Positions 52,501 to 64,000 are shown, counted from the stretch's first letter. The stretch is DNA of 64,000 bases from Fragilaria crotonensis (GCA_022925895.1 JAKSYS010000237.1:17200-81199), one strand, 5' to 3'. The notes: generated by a model not told the origin, from the letters alone. Program-made: numbers and translations.

Positions 52501-55500
52501 ATGGTTTCAACCAGACAAACTGTTGAACCAACTCCCTTTGTTCATTTGATGAACAATGTGTTGACCTCTGCCATGTATGCAACTGCATTTGAGGCATGGG
52601 GTGTGACTTCGGTCACTGATATCCTGTCCCTGACCAAGGAAGATATTGAGTCTGAGTTCCCTGGTGCTGATGGAGCAACAACCAGGCTCCATTTGATGGA
52701 TCGTAAGAAGGTCCTTGAAGTCCAAGATTGGTTCCATGAGGAGTGTGAAGATCCTTCTGCAGATGTGTGGTTTGGTTTGACTGCGGAGGTCCTTGAGGAA
52801 TTCCGCACTGCTCGTACCGCAATGAAGACATCCAAGAGCATTCCAAGTTTGACTTCAGGCAATGTTGCACCTGACCCTGCCCCACCAGCTGCTTCTGTTG
52901 ACCGTGCTGCTCCTGATTTGGCTTATGAGTTTGCCAAGGCCACAAAGAGGAGCTTCTCTGATCTGAAGCAGTTCAAAGATGCGCATCAGTGGACTTGGTG
53001 GCATCGCCATTTGATTTCGACGTCGCGTGCTCAAGGTATTGGGAATGTCTATGATGTCAAGTTTGAGCCAACGACTGATGCTGAGATGAAATTGTTCAAG
53101 CTCCAGAATGAGTTTGCTTTCAGTTGCTTGGAGCAGGCCCTCCATACTGCTGATGGGAAGTTGTTTATCCGTGAGTTTCAAGAGTCTGGAAATGCTCGCG
53201 GTGTGTATCAGCGTTTGGTTGCAACCTACAACACTGGTGAAGCTGGTCGTTTGAAGGCTGAGAAGATTGAGACTGAGTTGCAAGATATGAGACTTGATGT
53301 GAGGCAGTGGAAGAAAGGCTGCCAAGCTTTCTTGACGGCATGGGAGCACAAGATTCGCGACCTTGCTGAGTTGGATCCTGAGGCTGTGACCGAGTCCAAG
53401 AAGTGGCGTTGGCTCCGTCAAGCCGTGTTGCCTCACAAGACCATGGAGGCTGCAATCACCAACTTTGATTCCTTGGATAAGTTTGCGCGCAAGATGACTC
53501 CTGATGGTGATGGATTGGGTTTTCAGGAGATGTTCAATCAGTTGATGGATGCTGCAACTCGACATGACAAGATTACGAAGGATAATGTTGCCAACCAACA
53601 ACGTCGTGTCCAGGAAGGCAAGTTCCAAACTGTCACCAACAAGAAAGGCACTAAGGGTTCCAGTGATGGGAAGAAGGCCGATCCTGCTGTTGTTTGGAAG
53701 TATTATTCGCCTCAAGATTGGGAGAAGTTGTCTGTTGAGAAGAGGAAGCAGATTCTTGAGCAACGCAAGGTTACTCCGCGACCACCACGTTCCCAACGTG
53801 CTAATTCTGCTTCAACCACCACCACGCAATCGTCGTCAACGGAGGCTCCAGCAAGTGCTGCTCCGATTCCTGCCACTGTGATTGCCAACCAAGCCCAAGT
53901 TGATGCTCAGTCAGTTGTGTCCTCCAGTTCTGCGCCATCTGTTTCTGGATCTGCTGTCCCTGGATCTACTATCCGTTCAATGCTTTCCAATGCTGCACAC
54001 TCGCGCCGTGACGATGACAGTGTCATGGTTCAGGAAGGGAAGGTTTACCTCCGCGTCAAGATGGCAAATGTTAAGTATCGTTTCCGTGCCCACTCTGCTG
54101 CTCGAACTGCTTGTGCTGGTTCTCTCATTGATGGGGGAGCCAATGGTGGCTTGTGTGGATCTGATGTTTTGATTCTGTCGGAAACTGGCCAACGCTGCGA
54201 TGTCACCGGTATCACCAACAATGCTGTGACCGATTTGCCGATTGTCCAAGCTGCTGGTCTGATTCAAAGCTCCATTGGTCCGATTATTGGTATCTTCAAC
54301 CAATATGCATCCATTGGTGATGGAAAGTCTGTGCATTCCTGTGCCCAACTGCGAAGTTTTGGCACTTTGATTGATGATGTCCCTATTGCTTGTGGAGGGA
54401 CTCAGCAACTTGTGACCCCTGAAGGTTACATTGTTCCCTTGTCCATTCGTGATGGATTGGCTTACATGGATATGAGTTCCCCTTCTGCTGATGATCTTGA
54501 CCGCTACCCTCATGTGATTTTCACCTCGGACGCTGCTTGGGATCCTTCGGTCCTTGACCATGAACATGCTTTGGCTCCGGATGTCTATCATGTTGACTAC
54601 ACCCATGGTTTTCAGGATCACCGAGTCAATGATTTTGGGGAGGTTATCTTTGATCATCAAGCCCGTGTTGAGTATTGTTCTGTGCATGCCCATGAAGCTT
54701 CTGTGCATCGCCATGACCCTCACTATGAAGCCATGAGACCCTATCTCGGATGGGTCAACCTTGAGCGTGTGAAGAAGACCTTTGAGAATACGACGCAATG
54801 GTTTCGTGCTTCTGTTCGCTTGCCGTTTCGCCATCACTTCAAGAGTCGTTTTCCTGCTGCAAATGTTCCTCGCCTGCATGAAACTGTTGCAACGGATACT
54901 TTCTTCTCGGATGTTCCCGCTCATGATGACGGCGTTCTCGGTCATGGAGGCGCTACGATGGTCCAAGTCTACTGCGGCAAGGACAGCCAGCTTACTCGTG
55001 GCTATCCGATGACTTCGGAACATGACATGTACCACACACTTGAAGATTTCATTCGCCAAGAAGGTGCCCCTGATGCTCTGCTCAGTGACAATGCCAAGGC
55101 TCAGATTGGGAAGAATGTCCAACAGATTTTGCGGATGTACCGTATTGCTGACTTCCAGTGTGAACCTCACTACCAACATCAGAACTATGCTGAGCGCCGG
55201 ATTCAAGAGATCAAGAAGACTGTCAATGCTTTGTTGGATCGCACCGGTACTCCTGCTGCTTACTGGCTTCTTGCCATGCTCTATGTGATCAATTTGATGA
55301 ACCATCTTGCTGTTGCTTCCTTGGATTGGAAGACTCCCTTGGAAGTTGCTCATGGACAGAAGCCTGATATCTCGCCGTTCTTGCAATTTCGTTGGTGGGA
55401 ACCTGTGTATTATGAGGCTCCGGCGACGAGTGGTTTTCCGTCTGAAAGTGTTGAGAAGACTGGTCGCTGGGTTGGTATTGCTGAACACCAAGGTGATGTG

Positions 55501-57480
55501 CTGACTTACTTGGTGCTCACTGACGACACTCTTCAGGTTATTGCTCGCTCCAATGTTCGCTCTGCCCTTTCGCCAACGCATCCCAACTTTCGTGCCTATG
55601 CTCCCTCGCCTTCCGATGGAGGGGAGGATTTGATTCCGTTGAATGTCGATCCAGGTGATTCTCCGCGTCATGTCAAGGATATCATCTACAATTCGAGCGA
55701 CCTTGCTGGTGTTAACGTTGATCCATCGGAACTCAAGCTCCCATACTTCACGCCTGACGAACTTTTGAATCGCACATTTCTTCACGAAGTTGATGGTCAA
55801 CGCATGCGCGCCCGAGTCGTTCGGAAGATTATGGATAACGATGCGCACAATCATCAAAATATCAAGTTTTTGCTCGAGATTGGCGCTGGTGAACATGATG
55901 AAATTATTGCTTACAATGAACTTTCGGATTTGGTTGAGCGACAGGTCAATGAGGAGCGAAGCACTGATGATGTGTCCCCGTGGGTCTATGATGACATTAT
56001 TGCACACCAAGGTCCTTTGAAGCCGACTGATCCATTTTACAAAGGCTCTTCCTACAATGTTCTTGTTCGCTGGATGAATGGTGAAGAAACCTATGAACCC
56101 TTGTATGAAATGATCAAAGACGATCCAATTTCGGTTGCCAAGTATGCCAAGGGACAAGGATTGCTTGATACTCCAGGTTGGAAGAAGCTTCAGAAGTTTG
56201 CGCATGGGTCTCGTGGAATTCGTTTTAAGTTTGGAGTTCAGGTCCCTCGCAATTGGAAGGAAGCCATGGAACTGGATGAGAGAAACAAGTCAACTTTGTG
56301 GCGCGACGCAATCAAGAAGGAGATGGACCAGATTGCAGAGTATGGAACTTTCCGCGATCTTGGAAGGGGAGCTACCGCTCCAGCTGGCTACAAGAAAATC
56401 ACTGTCCGCCTTGTCTTCGATGTCAAGCATGATCTCCGTCACAAGGCGCGTCTTGTTGCAGGTGGCCATCTTACTGATCCGCCGAAGGACTCTGTCTATT
56501 CAGGTGTTGTTTCTTTGCGAAGCCTTCGTCTTGTTGCACTGTTTGCTGAATTGAATGGCTTACAGCTTTGGGCTGCCGATGTTGGAAATGCCTACCTTGA
56601 AGCTTTGACAAAGGAAAAGGTTTATGTTATTGCTGGTCCAGAGTTTGGGGAGCTGGAGGGTCATATCCTCCTGATCCATAAGGCTTTGTATGGTCTTCGT
56701 ACTTCTGGTGCCAGGTGGCATGAACATTTTGCCGACACACTTCGTGATCTTGGATTCACGCCCTGCAAGGCTGATCCTGATGTTTGGATGAAGAATTGTG
56801 GATCGCATTATGAGTATATTTGCGTTTATGTTGATGATCTTGCAATTGCCATGAGAAACCCTCAAGAATTCATCAATGTTTTGGTCAATGATTGTGGTTA
56901 CAAGCTTAAGGGTGTTGGTCCAATGGAGTATCATCTCGGAGCGGATATCTACCGTGATAGCGATGGCACTCTCTGCTTTGGAGCCAAGTCCTACATTTCT
57001 CGTATGCTTCGTACCTACGAATCGATCTTTGGGGAGCAACCAAAGGAATACTCTTCCCCCCTTGATCGCAATGACCACCCAGAGTTGGATACCTCCGATG
57101 AGTTGCCTGAGTCCGATATTAAGCGTTTTCAGTCACTGATTGGCGCACTCCAGTGGGCTATCAGTCTTTGTCGTTTCGATATTCAATGTGCAGTGATGAC
57201 CCTTGGACGTTTTCGTGCCGCACCGCGCATCGGACATATGTTGCGTGTCCAACGCATTTGTGGCTATCTTCGCAAGAAGCCTGATGCTGCCGTTCGTTTC
57301 CGTATTGGTATTCCTGATACGACGATCCATGTTGAACCTCCTCGTCAGAATTGGGAGTACGTCTACGGTGATTTGTCTGAAGAACTTCCGTTTGATATGC
57401 CTGTCCCACTTGGGAAACCTGTTCGGATTTCCACGTTTGAAGACGCAATTTGTTGCATGACCACGTCACTGGACGTTCTG
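52501..57480 (+). CDS. Copia-2 gag-pol: gag, protease, integrase, RT
   Basis: ATG 52501 (M-V-S-T-R-Q-T-V-E). Gag of about 500 residues without a CCHC knuckle. Protease L-I-D-G-G-A-N-G-G (Asp 54130-54132). Integrase catalytic D 54894 (V-A-T-D-T-F-F-S-D), D 55087 (L-L-S-D-N-A-K-A-Q) and E 55192 (N-Y-A-E-R-R-I-Q), so D-34-E. RT with V-R-L-V-F-D-V-K, W-A-A-D-V-G-N-A-Y-L-E-A and Y-V-D-D-L-A (56827). These words match my recollection of diatom CoDi elements. The frame is lost near 57445, where GCAATTTG has one A fewer than needed for the normal D-A-N-L-L-H-D-H-V-T-G-R-S. Confidence 0.9.
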
Positions 57481-57998
57481 CGATGGGTATTTTGCACTTT
57501 GTGAATCAGACTCCGGTGGAATGGTTTTCTAAGCGACAGAATACTGTGGAAACTGCTACGTATGGTTCTGAATTTGTTGTTGCTCGGACTGCAACTGAAC
57601 AGATTATTGATCTTCGTTACACGATTCGCATGCTTGGTGTGCCTTTGGATGGTCCTGCTTGGATGTTTGGTGACAATGAGAGTGTTGTTAAGTCTGCTAC
57701 GATCCCGCATTCTTCTCTCATGAAGCGTCACAATGCTTTGGCATACCACCGTGTCCGCGAAGCGATTGCTGCAAAGATTTTGCACTTCTGCCATATCCCT
57801 GGTAATCAGAATCCTGCTGATGTTCTTACCAAGTTCTTGCCTTGGGCCACGTCTTGGCCATTGATTGAGCCCATTCTGTTTTGGAAAGGGGAGACCGATA
57901 AGCCTGCATCTGATGATGATCCTCAGACATTCTCCTTGAGTATCGCGTCCATCACAGAGGGGAGTGACAAAACCCTACTTGACTACTGGTATGGTTGA
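57450..57998 (+). CDS. Copia-2 RNase H
   Basis: The -1 frame gives L-L-H-D-H-V-T-G-R-S, W-F-S-K-R-Q-N-T-V-E-T-A-T-Y-G-S-E-F (Glu), M-F-G-D-N-E-S-V-V (Asp) and M-K-R-H-N-A-L-A-Y-H-R-V-R. It passes the polypurine tract and ends at 57998, 34 bp inside the 3' LTR, so the LTR supplies the stop codon. Confidence 0.88.
   Translation: MLHDHVTGRSAMGILHFVNQTPVEWFSKRQNTVETATYGSEFVVARTATEQIIDLRYTIRMLGVPLDGPAWMFGDNESVVKSATIPHSSLMKRHNALAYHRVREAIAAKILHFCHIPGNQNPADVLTKFLPWATSWPLIEPILFWKGETDKPASDDDPQTFSLSIASITEGSDKTLLDYWYG
57956..57964 (+). other. Copia-2 polypurine tract
   Basis: AGAGGGGAG directly before the 3' LTR; it is also coding (end of RNase H frame). Confidence 0.75.
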
Positions 57999-58253
57999 GC
58001 TGGTATCGGGTACTGTATGCTTGAATACTGTACTACTGTCTGTTTCCTGACACGATACTGCATTCTACACACATGGTATGTTTTCTACACAGTTTCTACA
58101 TGTTTTGAATTATGGAAATCCTACGATTAAATTATAATTATTGTTGTTGCGAAATCGATAAGTACCATCGGTAGATTGTTCGGATTGATCACCCGTTTCA
58201 ATCTATCATACCACTGTTTTCCCCTGTTTTGTACCGTTGTTTGCTCGCTGTTA
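57965..58253 (+). repeat. Copia-2 3' LTR
   Basis: 289 bp, about ten substitutions from the 5' LTR. Followed by a 50-bp segment and LINE-2, with no matching target duplication. Confidence 0.85.
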
Positions 58254-58303
58254 CGCATATACAATCGCTCCTCGATTATGTGGGTACACAACATATAAAA
58301 AAA
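58254..58303. other. 50-bp segment between Copia-2 and LINE-2
   Basis: CGCATATACAATCGCTCC... ending in a short A run. It should be either old target DNA or the last bases of LINE-2. It could not be matched to the B2 gene expected after Copia-2. Confidence 0.3.
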
Positions 58304-59047
58304 CTAATTATAGGGTTATCACCGTCCATGCCCGGTAGAACATAGTGCGTACCCCAATCCGGCGGTTATCCGCGAGATCTTATTATTTCAACCCCCGTCC
58401 CCGTGGTTATGGTTTTCGTGAGAAAAATGATGTGATGGTTGTCTGAGTAGTCCCCTCGTGTTTCGCTACGCCAGCAGATGTTTTAGCCATCCGAAGCCAT
58501 CGCCGTTGTGTCGCGTCGTTACCGTCCAAGAGTTTGATGAGAGGTCTTTCACATAGGTGTCTATCGTCAAAACGCAGGATATGCGGACGAGAGTGGTAGT
58601 ATTTTATCTCCGCTGCCGTGGTGGATCGAATGGAATTGGCGAGTGCGGTAGAATCTTTGGTATGAAGAAGATCATTGCGGTGTATCCATGTTGCTCGTGT
58701 GTAGTCGTATAGACTAATCATGGCTTTCCGGAGACGGACGTTTGCTTTGTCGGTCTCGTGTATGGTGGGGTTGTACAAATCCAAAGAGGCGAGCACGCGC
58801 CAATCGCGACTAAGGAAACCGCGGAGAACGTTGTCCCATCCGATTTGGTTCTGGGAGGACACAGCAATCGAAATAGCCTCACGCAGGTGCGGTGGATACT
58901 GGGACAGGTCCGGGTGATAGGTGTTGGATGGATTTGCCGTCCATGTTTCAATTCCTTCGGCAAGACAATACCAAAGAGGATGGGGATCTTCCTTTGTGAG
59001 TCGTTCTTTTCTGAACTGACGCCAGCCTTGAAGACGGCCCTGATTGG
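58304..59047 (-). mobile_element. LINE-2: 5'-truncated LINE related to LINE-1
   Basis: Minus-strand 3' end of a LINE. The terminal block CTAATTATAGGGTTATCACCG matches LINE-1 at 2387, the hairpin core GGCGG-TTAT-CCGC matches its second stem, and the frame 59047-58407 encodes G-W-D-N-V-L-R-G-F, A-E-I-K-Y-Y-H-S-R-P-H and R-R-W-L-R-M-A-K...T-S-F-F-S-R-K-P, homologous to the end of LINE-1 ORF2. The rest is cut off by the Copia-R LTR at 59048. Confidence 0.85.
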
Positions 59048-59512
59048 TGTGATCTCCTTCCAAGTATCGAGCGCTCACGCTCGGGGGTGTAGAAAGGAGA
59101 ATGGAGGGTCCACGATCGTCCACACAGAAGCACACACACGAGTACCGGAGAACGGTAAGCAATCCTCTTGGCAATGGCGGTTCGGCGTTTGTAGTATGCG
59201 GCGTGTAGTTCGATGTGTGAGATGGACAATGTCGTGGAGGTGCTTGTGTAACGATAAACCTTGTACCTCTATACCCTTACGATCGATGACCGGCAAGAGT
59301 GCAATTGAAGTAATAAAAGGATTAAAGTAGAAGTTGTGAGTGGAGTACATGAGAGGTACTCCACTAATTGAGACTATCTACATACCTGACTTAGTAACAG
59401 GTATGTCGGGTGCATCGCACCGGGCAGTACCGTATTGTGAATACGGTACCAAACAGCACGGTGCTATACACGCCATGGACATATTGTAAGTCGTGACAAA
59501 CATGCAGTAACA
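59048..59512 (-). repeat. Copia-R 3' LTR
   Basis: 465 bp against 469 in Copia-1. Changes include loss of TA in GGTACGTG, loss of T in GCGTATGC and an extra C in GTCTAATT. The polypurine tract (GGGGAGTG on the minus strand) follows at 59513-59520. Confidence 0.9.
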
Positions 59513-59589
59513 CACTCCCCATTGTATGCGTCATGAAGACAAAAGCAAAACAATGAGTATATAGGAATGCATTCGGGAGAACGGCAACA

Positions 59590-62500
59590 ATTGACATTTA
59601 GTCGCGTGTCATCCAAGGCGCGCCATAGTGTCCCATCAAACGACGAGCGTGTCGGAAGTGCAGCGTGGTGCCGAGCGCTTTGGTGAGGCGTCCGCTGGGT
59701 TGATGATACCCGGGATGTGACAAGAATGATATCGCCGTTGGCTTTCCATTCTTGAATCGCGAAGTGTTGAATATCAATGTCGCGAGCGTGGAGTTGGTCG
59801 GCTCAATTGATCATCAGAATCGCAGCTTGATTGTCCTCATACAAGATCGTCGGCCCGGGTTGTTCGTAATCCAACTCATGGAGGATGGACCGCAGGTACT
59901 TGGCGATCTTGGCGGCTTGGACGGCGATAAACTCGGCTTCGGTTGAGCTCGTGGAGACAGTGGACTGGACTTTCGACTTGTACGCAATCGGTCCACCGCA
60001 GAGCATGAAAGCGAGACCGGTGATCGGCGTCGTGTGCTGAGATCCGTGGCATGAGCAGCGTCAACGTAACCGGCGAGGAGGTGGGCGATTGCGGCTGAGG
60101 AAGTCGGGCAACGAAGTGTCGGACACCAGGACGATGAAGTCTCCAACTGGGAAGGTATCGATCGGAGCAGGGCGCCAAAAAATCAGTCCCCAGTCCTTTG
60201 TCATGCGCAGGTATCGTGCAAGGCGACGCAAAGAATCAAAATGAATCTTGACAGGGTGATCCGAAAAACGAGCAAGAGCGTGACGGCGAAACCAATGTCG
60301 ATGCGGGCCACAACGTAAACGTAGATCACACAACCGAGAATGCTGCGATAAGAGAATCCGGCATTGTCCTCGTATTCCATGAGTGCGGTAGCGGTTGCGG
60401 TGGCAGCGTTATCATAGTCAGGAATAGTTGCGGGATCGTCGACATGGCGATGGGTTCGATTGGGCTCGCTGGATTCGCGGTTGCCTGGTGAGGACCATCC
60501 GTAGTGTTCGAGGAATCTGTCGATGTACGATTCGCAGGTCACTTGGATATAGTGGCGAGATTGAATGATGTCAACACCATTGAATGAGTTGAGGACCCCT
60601 TCATCGCGTAGATCAATCTTGTCCTCCGCACAGATATGCGACCAATTTCCGAATTGATTCAACGTTGCGGCATCCGATGGCTAGATCATCCACTTGTCGA
60701 GAGATAAGCATCTTCCATCCATCGTACGTTCCGTGGTACAAGCTGCGTTCGTGCGTGGTCGATTTGAAGCCATGCCGATGCAGGACCTTGTTTATGAAAC
60801 GCTCCCATAAGGCACCGGATTCTGGATGACCTTGCAACGCGTGTTGGACTGGGAGCACATGATCGCGAGGCACGTTAAAACCGTTGCGAAGGAGGAACCA
60901 GTCGGCGTACGGTTGGTCGATGTATACGAACGTAGGCTGGTCGGGAGGTGGCGAGTTGGCGTAGGCGTTTGTCGCGTCGACCTTGATGCAAATGTATCCT
61001 CGTTCGCACACAGGGCAATGAACATCCGCATGCAGGGTTGCTCGATGCATGAAGAGTATGTGTTTGCAAGTTTCAAGGCGGGGGCGGCGCGGGGATCCAT
61101 CACAACAATTGCGTGCCTTTCGAGTTCCATCGGCCTTGATGGAGTAATTCCAATGCTGGCGGAGAATAATGGCGCGGCAGGTGGGTAGACGGCGGGTCCA
61201 TACATCTCTGTTTGGCCATGGAGTCGAGTTGCTTTGCTTCAGCCAGTTGCCAATCTTTCCAGTTTGATAAACGCTGTAGCTTGCGACGCGTAAAACTACC
61301 AAGAGCCTGTTCTTCTTCCGTCCCAAAAGCAGTAGTATTCAGGCTGCGCATCATGAGCAGGAGCTGGTCGTGTGGGAGAGGCTCATGCATCGTGATTGCG
61401 ATACGGGGCTCCGGTGCTGTTGCGTTTGGGACAGGGAGAGACGAAGGCGCCGAGGCGGGGCCACGAAGGAGATCGATGAGGCGTAGCTGATCAACGGACA
61501 AGTGAAGCGGGCTGTCGTTCAGGCGAGCGCTGACCGGGATATAGCGGTCAGGCGCGAAAACGATCGTGAACGAAGCGGCGTCTGACGCGGCGACCGGTCA
61601 AAGCGAGGATGATCGACTCGCACGAGAAAACGGAGATGCCATCGATGGATACGATGTAGGCGCCGATGTATTTGCGACGCACATTTCGGATGCGGCGGCC
61701 GAGGCTGGGGCGACGCCAGAGAGATAGCCTTTGCGTATGTGACACGCGGAGATTTCAAACCGAGGGTTGGGTGGTCGCATTTGATTGCTTGCGTGATGGA
61801 GTCGAGGCGGTGGAACGGGTCGTCGGACACCTCAAGGTTGAGGGGAGAGAGCGAAGGACGTTCAGCGGGGACGCCGTCAGGGGACAGGAGACGGAGGGCT
61901 TGCACGTTGGGCGGAGCGTCGGCGAGATCATTCATACCTTCGTCGAAACGAGCGTGTGTTGCAGTTTTGACGAGGAACTGGCCAGATCAAAATAGTACAA
62001 GATTTTGAGTGAGCGAGAATAGCCGAGAACACGCCAAGTCGCGAGTTGGGAACAACACGTCCGTAGCGTGTCGTAGTGGGACACGTGGACGCGGCAACCG
62101 AAGGTTCGTAGCTTGACAAATCCGGGAGTTCGCCGCCACATAATTCATGAGGACTGGACAAACGGGCGCCGTGGGGATAAAATTGTATAAGCGCGAAATG
62201 ATAGAACGCATACGGCCAGAAAGCGGGACGGAGATTGGCGCCAGTCAACATGGCGCGCAAAGCATCACCGATAGTTTGGTGAGGGCGTTCGCCGGGCCAT
62301 TTTGGTGAGACGAGTCAGGGCCAGTGAGTTGGGTCTGATAACCAAAATTGGCGAATGTATCAAGGATTTCCGACAACGTCCAAGTTCCCCTCCACCATCC
62401 ATTCGAACATATTTACCGGCGCAGGTGGGTGCGTTGTTTGCGAGCCATTGGTTCAACCAATCCACCGGCGGGGCTTTGGTCGCAAAGGCGCGGCCAATCA

Positions 62501-64000
62501 ACCGACCACTGAAATGATCGGTGATCAAAACGTAGCAAGTTTCGCCGTTGTGGCCAACCAAATTATCAAAACGCTTGGAATCGGAGCTCTTCTGGACCAT
62601 GAAAGCGAAGTCGATGCCAAGGCCTTGAAGGCATGCGGTGGCGGTCATGGTGTTGGCATGGCCGCGCGGTGTCTTGCGGAGCTTGGAAGCCATACAAACC
62701 GCGCACTCGTCGATGGTGTCAGGAGGCTAAGCGCCATGCCACGAGTATGCTTGTGGAGTTCGGAGAGCCGGCGAAAGTTCAAATGACCGAGACGTTGGTG
62801 CCACAGCATACGGAGGGCGGAGCGTCCAAGGGCATGCACAGTGAAAAACTCGTCGATAGCGGATCCAGAGCCGTCCTGAAACTCCGGAGGTGGGGACGAA
62901 TTTGGGGCACCGAGACCAGATGGGTGGCAAACGACGATGGACAGTGTGCGGAGGAGGCGCAACAGCGATGGTCAGAGGGTCAACCACAAAACGCTGGGGT
63001 CCGCATGGCAATGGGGCGATGTGAGCATCTGTCGACAGGACGAAGAGGAATCGGTGAAGGTGAGACCGCCTCGGAGACGAGTAGGTTGTAGACTGATGCA
63101 GATATCTTCGGTGGTGCGTGGATGCGTTGCCAGGAAGCGGATCAGACCGATGCGATCTTCGGAACTGTTCATGCTGTAGCCATCGCTTGCAAGTTGCTTT
63201 GCAATCGCGCAGTGGCTGATGATGACACCAGGGATAGACGCGTGTGATATGTTCGGACGAAAACACAGCACTGCGTGAAACTGGATGCGTTCAACGAAGT
63301 CACGACAGCAAGCGACGGAACACGGAAGGCAGGAAGACACAGGAACCCAACGCCATCGGGGTGATGCGAGTGGCTACCGGCATCAAAGAGGCGAACCTTG
63401 GTGTTCGACTTTGCAAGGGCACGATACGAGAAGAGGAGGAAGCGTCGCTCGTTGTACACGCCATAGAACCGTTGTCGGCATGTGCATAGATCGCGCGCGA
63501 GTTGGTGTCATACGTTTCGGATAACCGACGGAATAGGAAACTCGGAGTCAACCGCTGGAATTTCCGATGAAACCTCAAGTAGAGTGCCTTCGTCACAAAT
63601 GGATTCGAAGAATGGGACGGTTGTGTCGATGTTAGCACAAGACTGAAGGTCAATGGGTTCGAAACAAAGATCAAAGTCGTCCGATGATTCCGGGAAGGAT
63701 CCACGCAAAGCATTCAATTGATAACCGTCGGGTGAGACGTCGTCGTCTTCAGTGGCAGGAGTGGCGTCGTTACTATGGGATCGAGGTTGTACTCGGTGAC
63801 ATCCGAATCTTGGAGGTTGGTTTCGAAAGGATGCTGCGAACCGTGCGAACCCCGGGGATGGACGCCCATCGGCATTTCGAATGTTGATGCGGCTGCGGAG
63901 TGGGAGTGCGCAGCGGCGACTGACTCTTTAGCTGTGGATGACGTTGCGCGAGACTCTCCGCGACGATGTAGTCCACAAAACGATTGCAATCGGTCAAGGT
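59590..64000 (-). pseudogene. Copia-R gag-pol remnant
   Basis: In minus-strand order from the window edge: CCHC knuckle (64000), D-N-G-S protease region (near 63480), integrase (W-H-Q-R-L-G-H-L-N near 62800; I-T-D-H-F-S-G-R near 62520), RT (V-D-A-T-N-A-Y near 60985; R-Q-V-D-D-L-A near 60700) and RNase H (S-T-S-S-T-E-A-E-F near 59945). At least a dozen frame changes; not functional. Confidence 0.88.

Larger units (their letters stand above)
41147..58253 (+). mobile_element. Copia-2: CoDi-like Ty1/copia element carrying element C
   Basis: LTRs of 289 bp (41147-41435, 57965-58253) begin TGACAAAAC and end GCTCGCTGTTA; they differ by about ten substitutions and no indel. Removing element C with one target copy leaves about 7.08 kb. 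A primer site, long leader, gag-pol ORF and polypurine tract are in order. Copia-2 is older than Copia-1. The five flanking bases do not match (GTCCA left, CGCAT right), so no target duplication is seen. Confidence 0.85.
59048..64000 (-). mobile_element. Copia-R: degraded inverted sister of Copia-1, runs off the window
   Basis: Minus-strand copy of Copia-1 from its 3' LTR (59048-59512) back to the gag CCHC knuckle at 64000. The 4953 bp here correspond to 5024 bp of Copia-1 (16299-21322). Differences seen are mostly losses of 1-4 bases with few substitutions, breaking gag-pol into many frames. It inserted into LINE-2; the five bases before it are ATTGG (59043-59047), the other copy being outside. 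Confidence 0.9.

Overview
The window is a eukaryotic, transposon-only region, most likely from a diatom. The evidence is two Ty1/copia retrotransposons resembling the CoDi group known from diatoms, a non-LTR element with apurinic-type endonuclease, RT and RNase H domains, short GT-AG introns (64-149 bp) and no bacterial operon features. I found no host gene, tRNA, rRNA or CRISPR array. The species is not identifiable by eye.

The layout is a set of nested insertions. At the base is a minus-strand copia (Copia-3; 3' LTR 484-898, pol fragment 26997-27860). It was split by two related DNA transposons. Element A (919-26996) has a 27-bp terminal inverted repeat (TIR) and an AT target duplication (TSD). 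Element B starts at 27861 and its right end is not visible. Inside A, a full-length LINE (2379-11322, 17-bp TSD) interrupts the transposase gene, and a young copia (Copia-1, 13974-21322, identical 469-bp LTRs, CACTG TSD) interrupts the accessory gene. Inside B, Copia-2 (41147-58253) cuts a third gene. Element C (42395-52422, about 35-bp TIRs, TG TSD) sits in the Copia-2 leader. Beyond Copia-2 lie a 5'-truncated LINE (58304-59047) and an inverted sister of Copia-1 (Copia-R, 59048 to the window end).

The most unusual content is the DNA transposon family with CATCAG...CTGATG ends. Without its inserts A is about 9.76 kb, and C is 10.03 kb. Both carry the same three genes in the same order: (1) a Plavaka/CMC-like DDE transposase with an N-terminal zinc finger; (2) a convergent accessory protein whose C-terminus shows an H-x-D...H pattern like 2-oxoglutarate/Fe(II) oxygenases; (3) a divergently oriented third gene with conserved WW, NN-x-IK, S/T-DEAF and W-S/T-x-E motifs, possibly DNA-binding. 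In B the accessory slot instead holds a GNAT-like domain, a Ulp1/C48-type peptidase motif and a second Cys/His protease-like module, again tail-to-tail with the transposase, and B has an extra copy of the third gene. In all three elements the accessory gene is preceded by tandem repeats. This recalls the association of KDZ/Plavaka transposons with TET/JBP oxygenases in fungi; the parallel is an inference.

Almost every gene is broken by single-base frameshifts, several of them visibly one base short in a homopolymer. They may be real decay or uncorrected long-read errors, so gene models are given as ORF segments.
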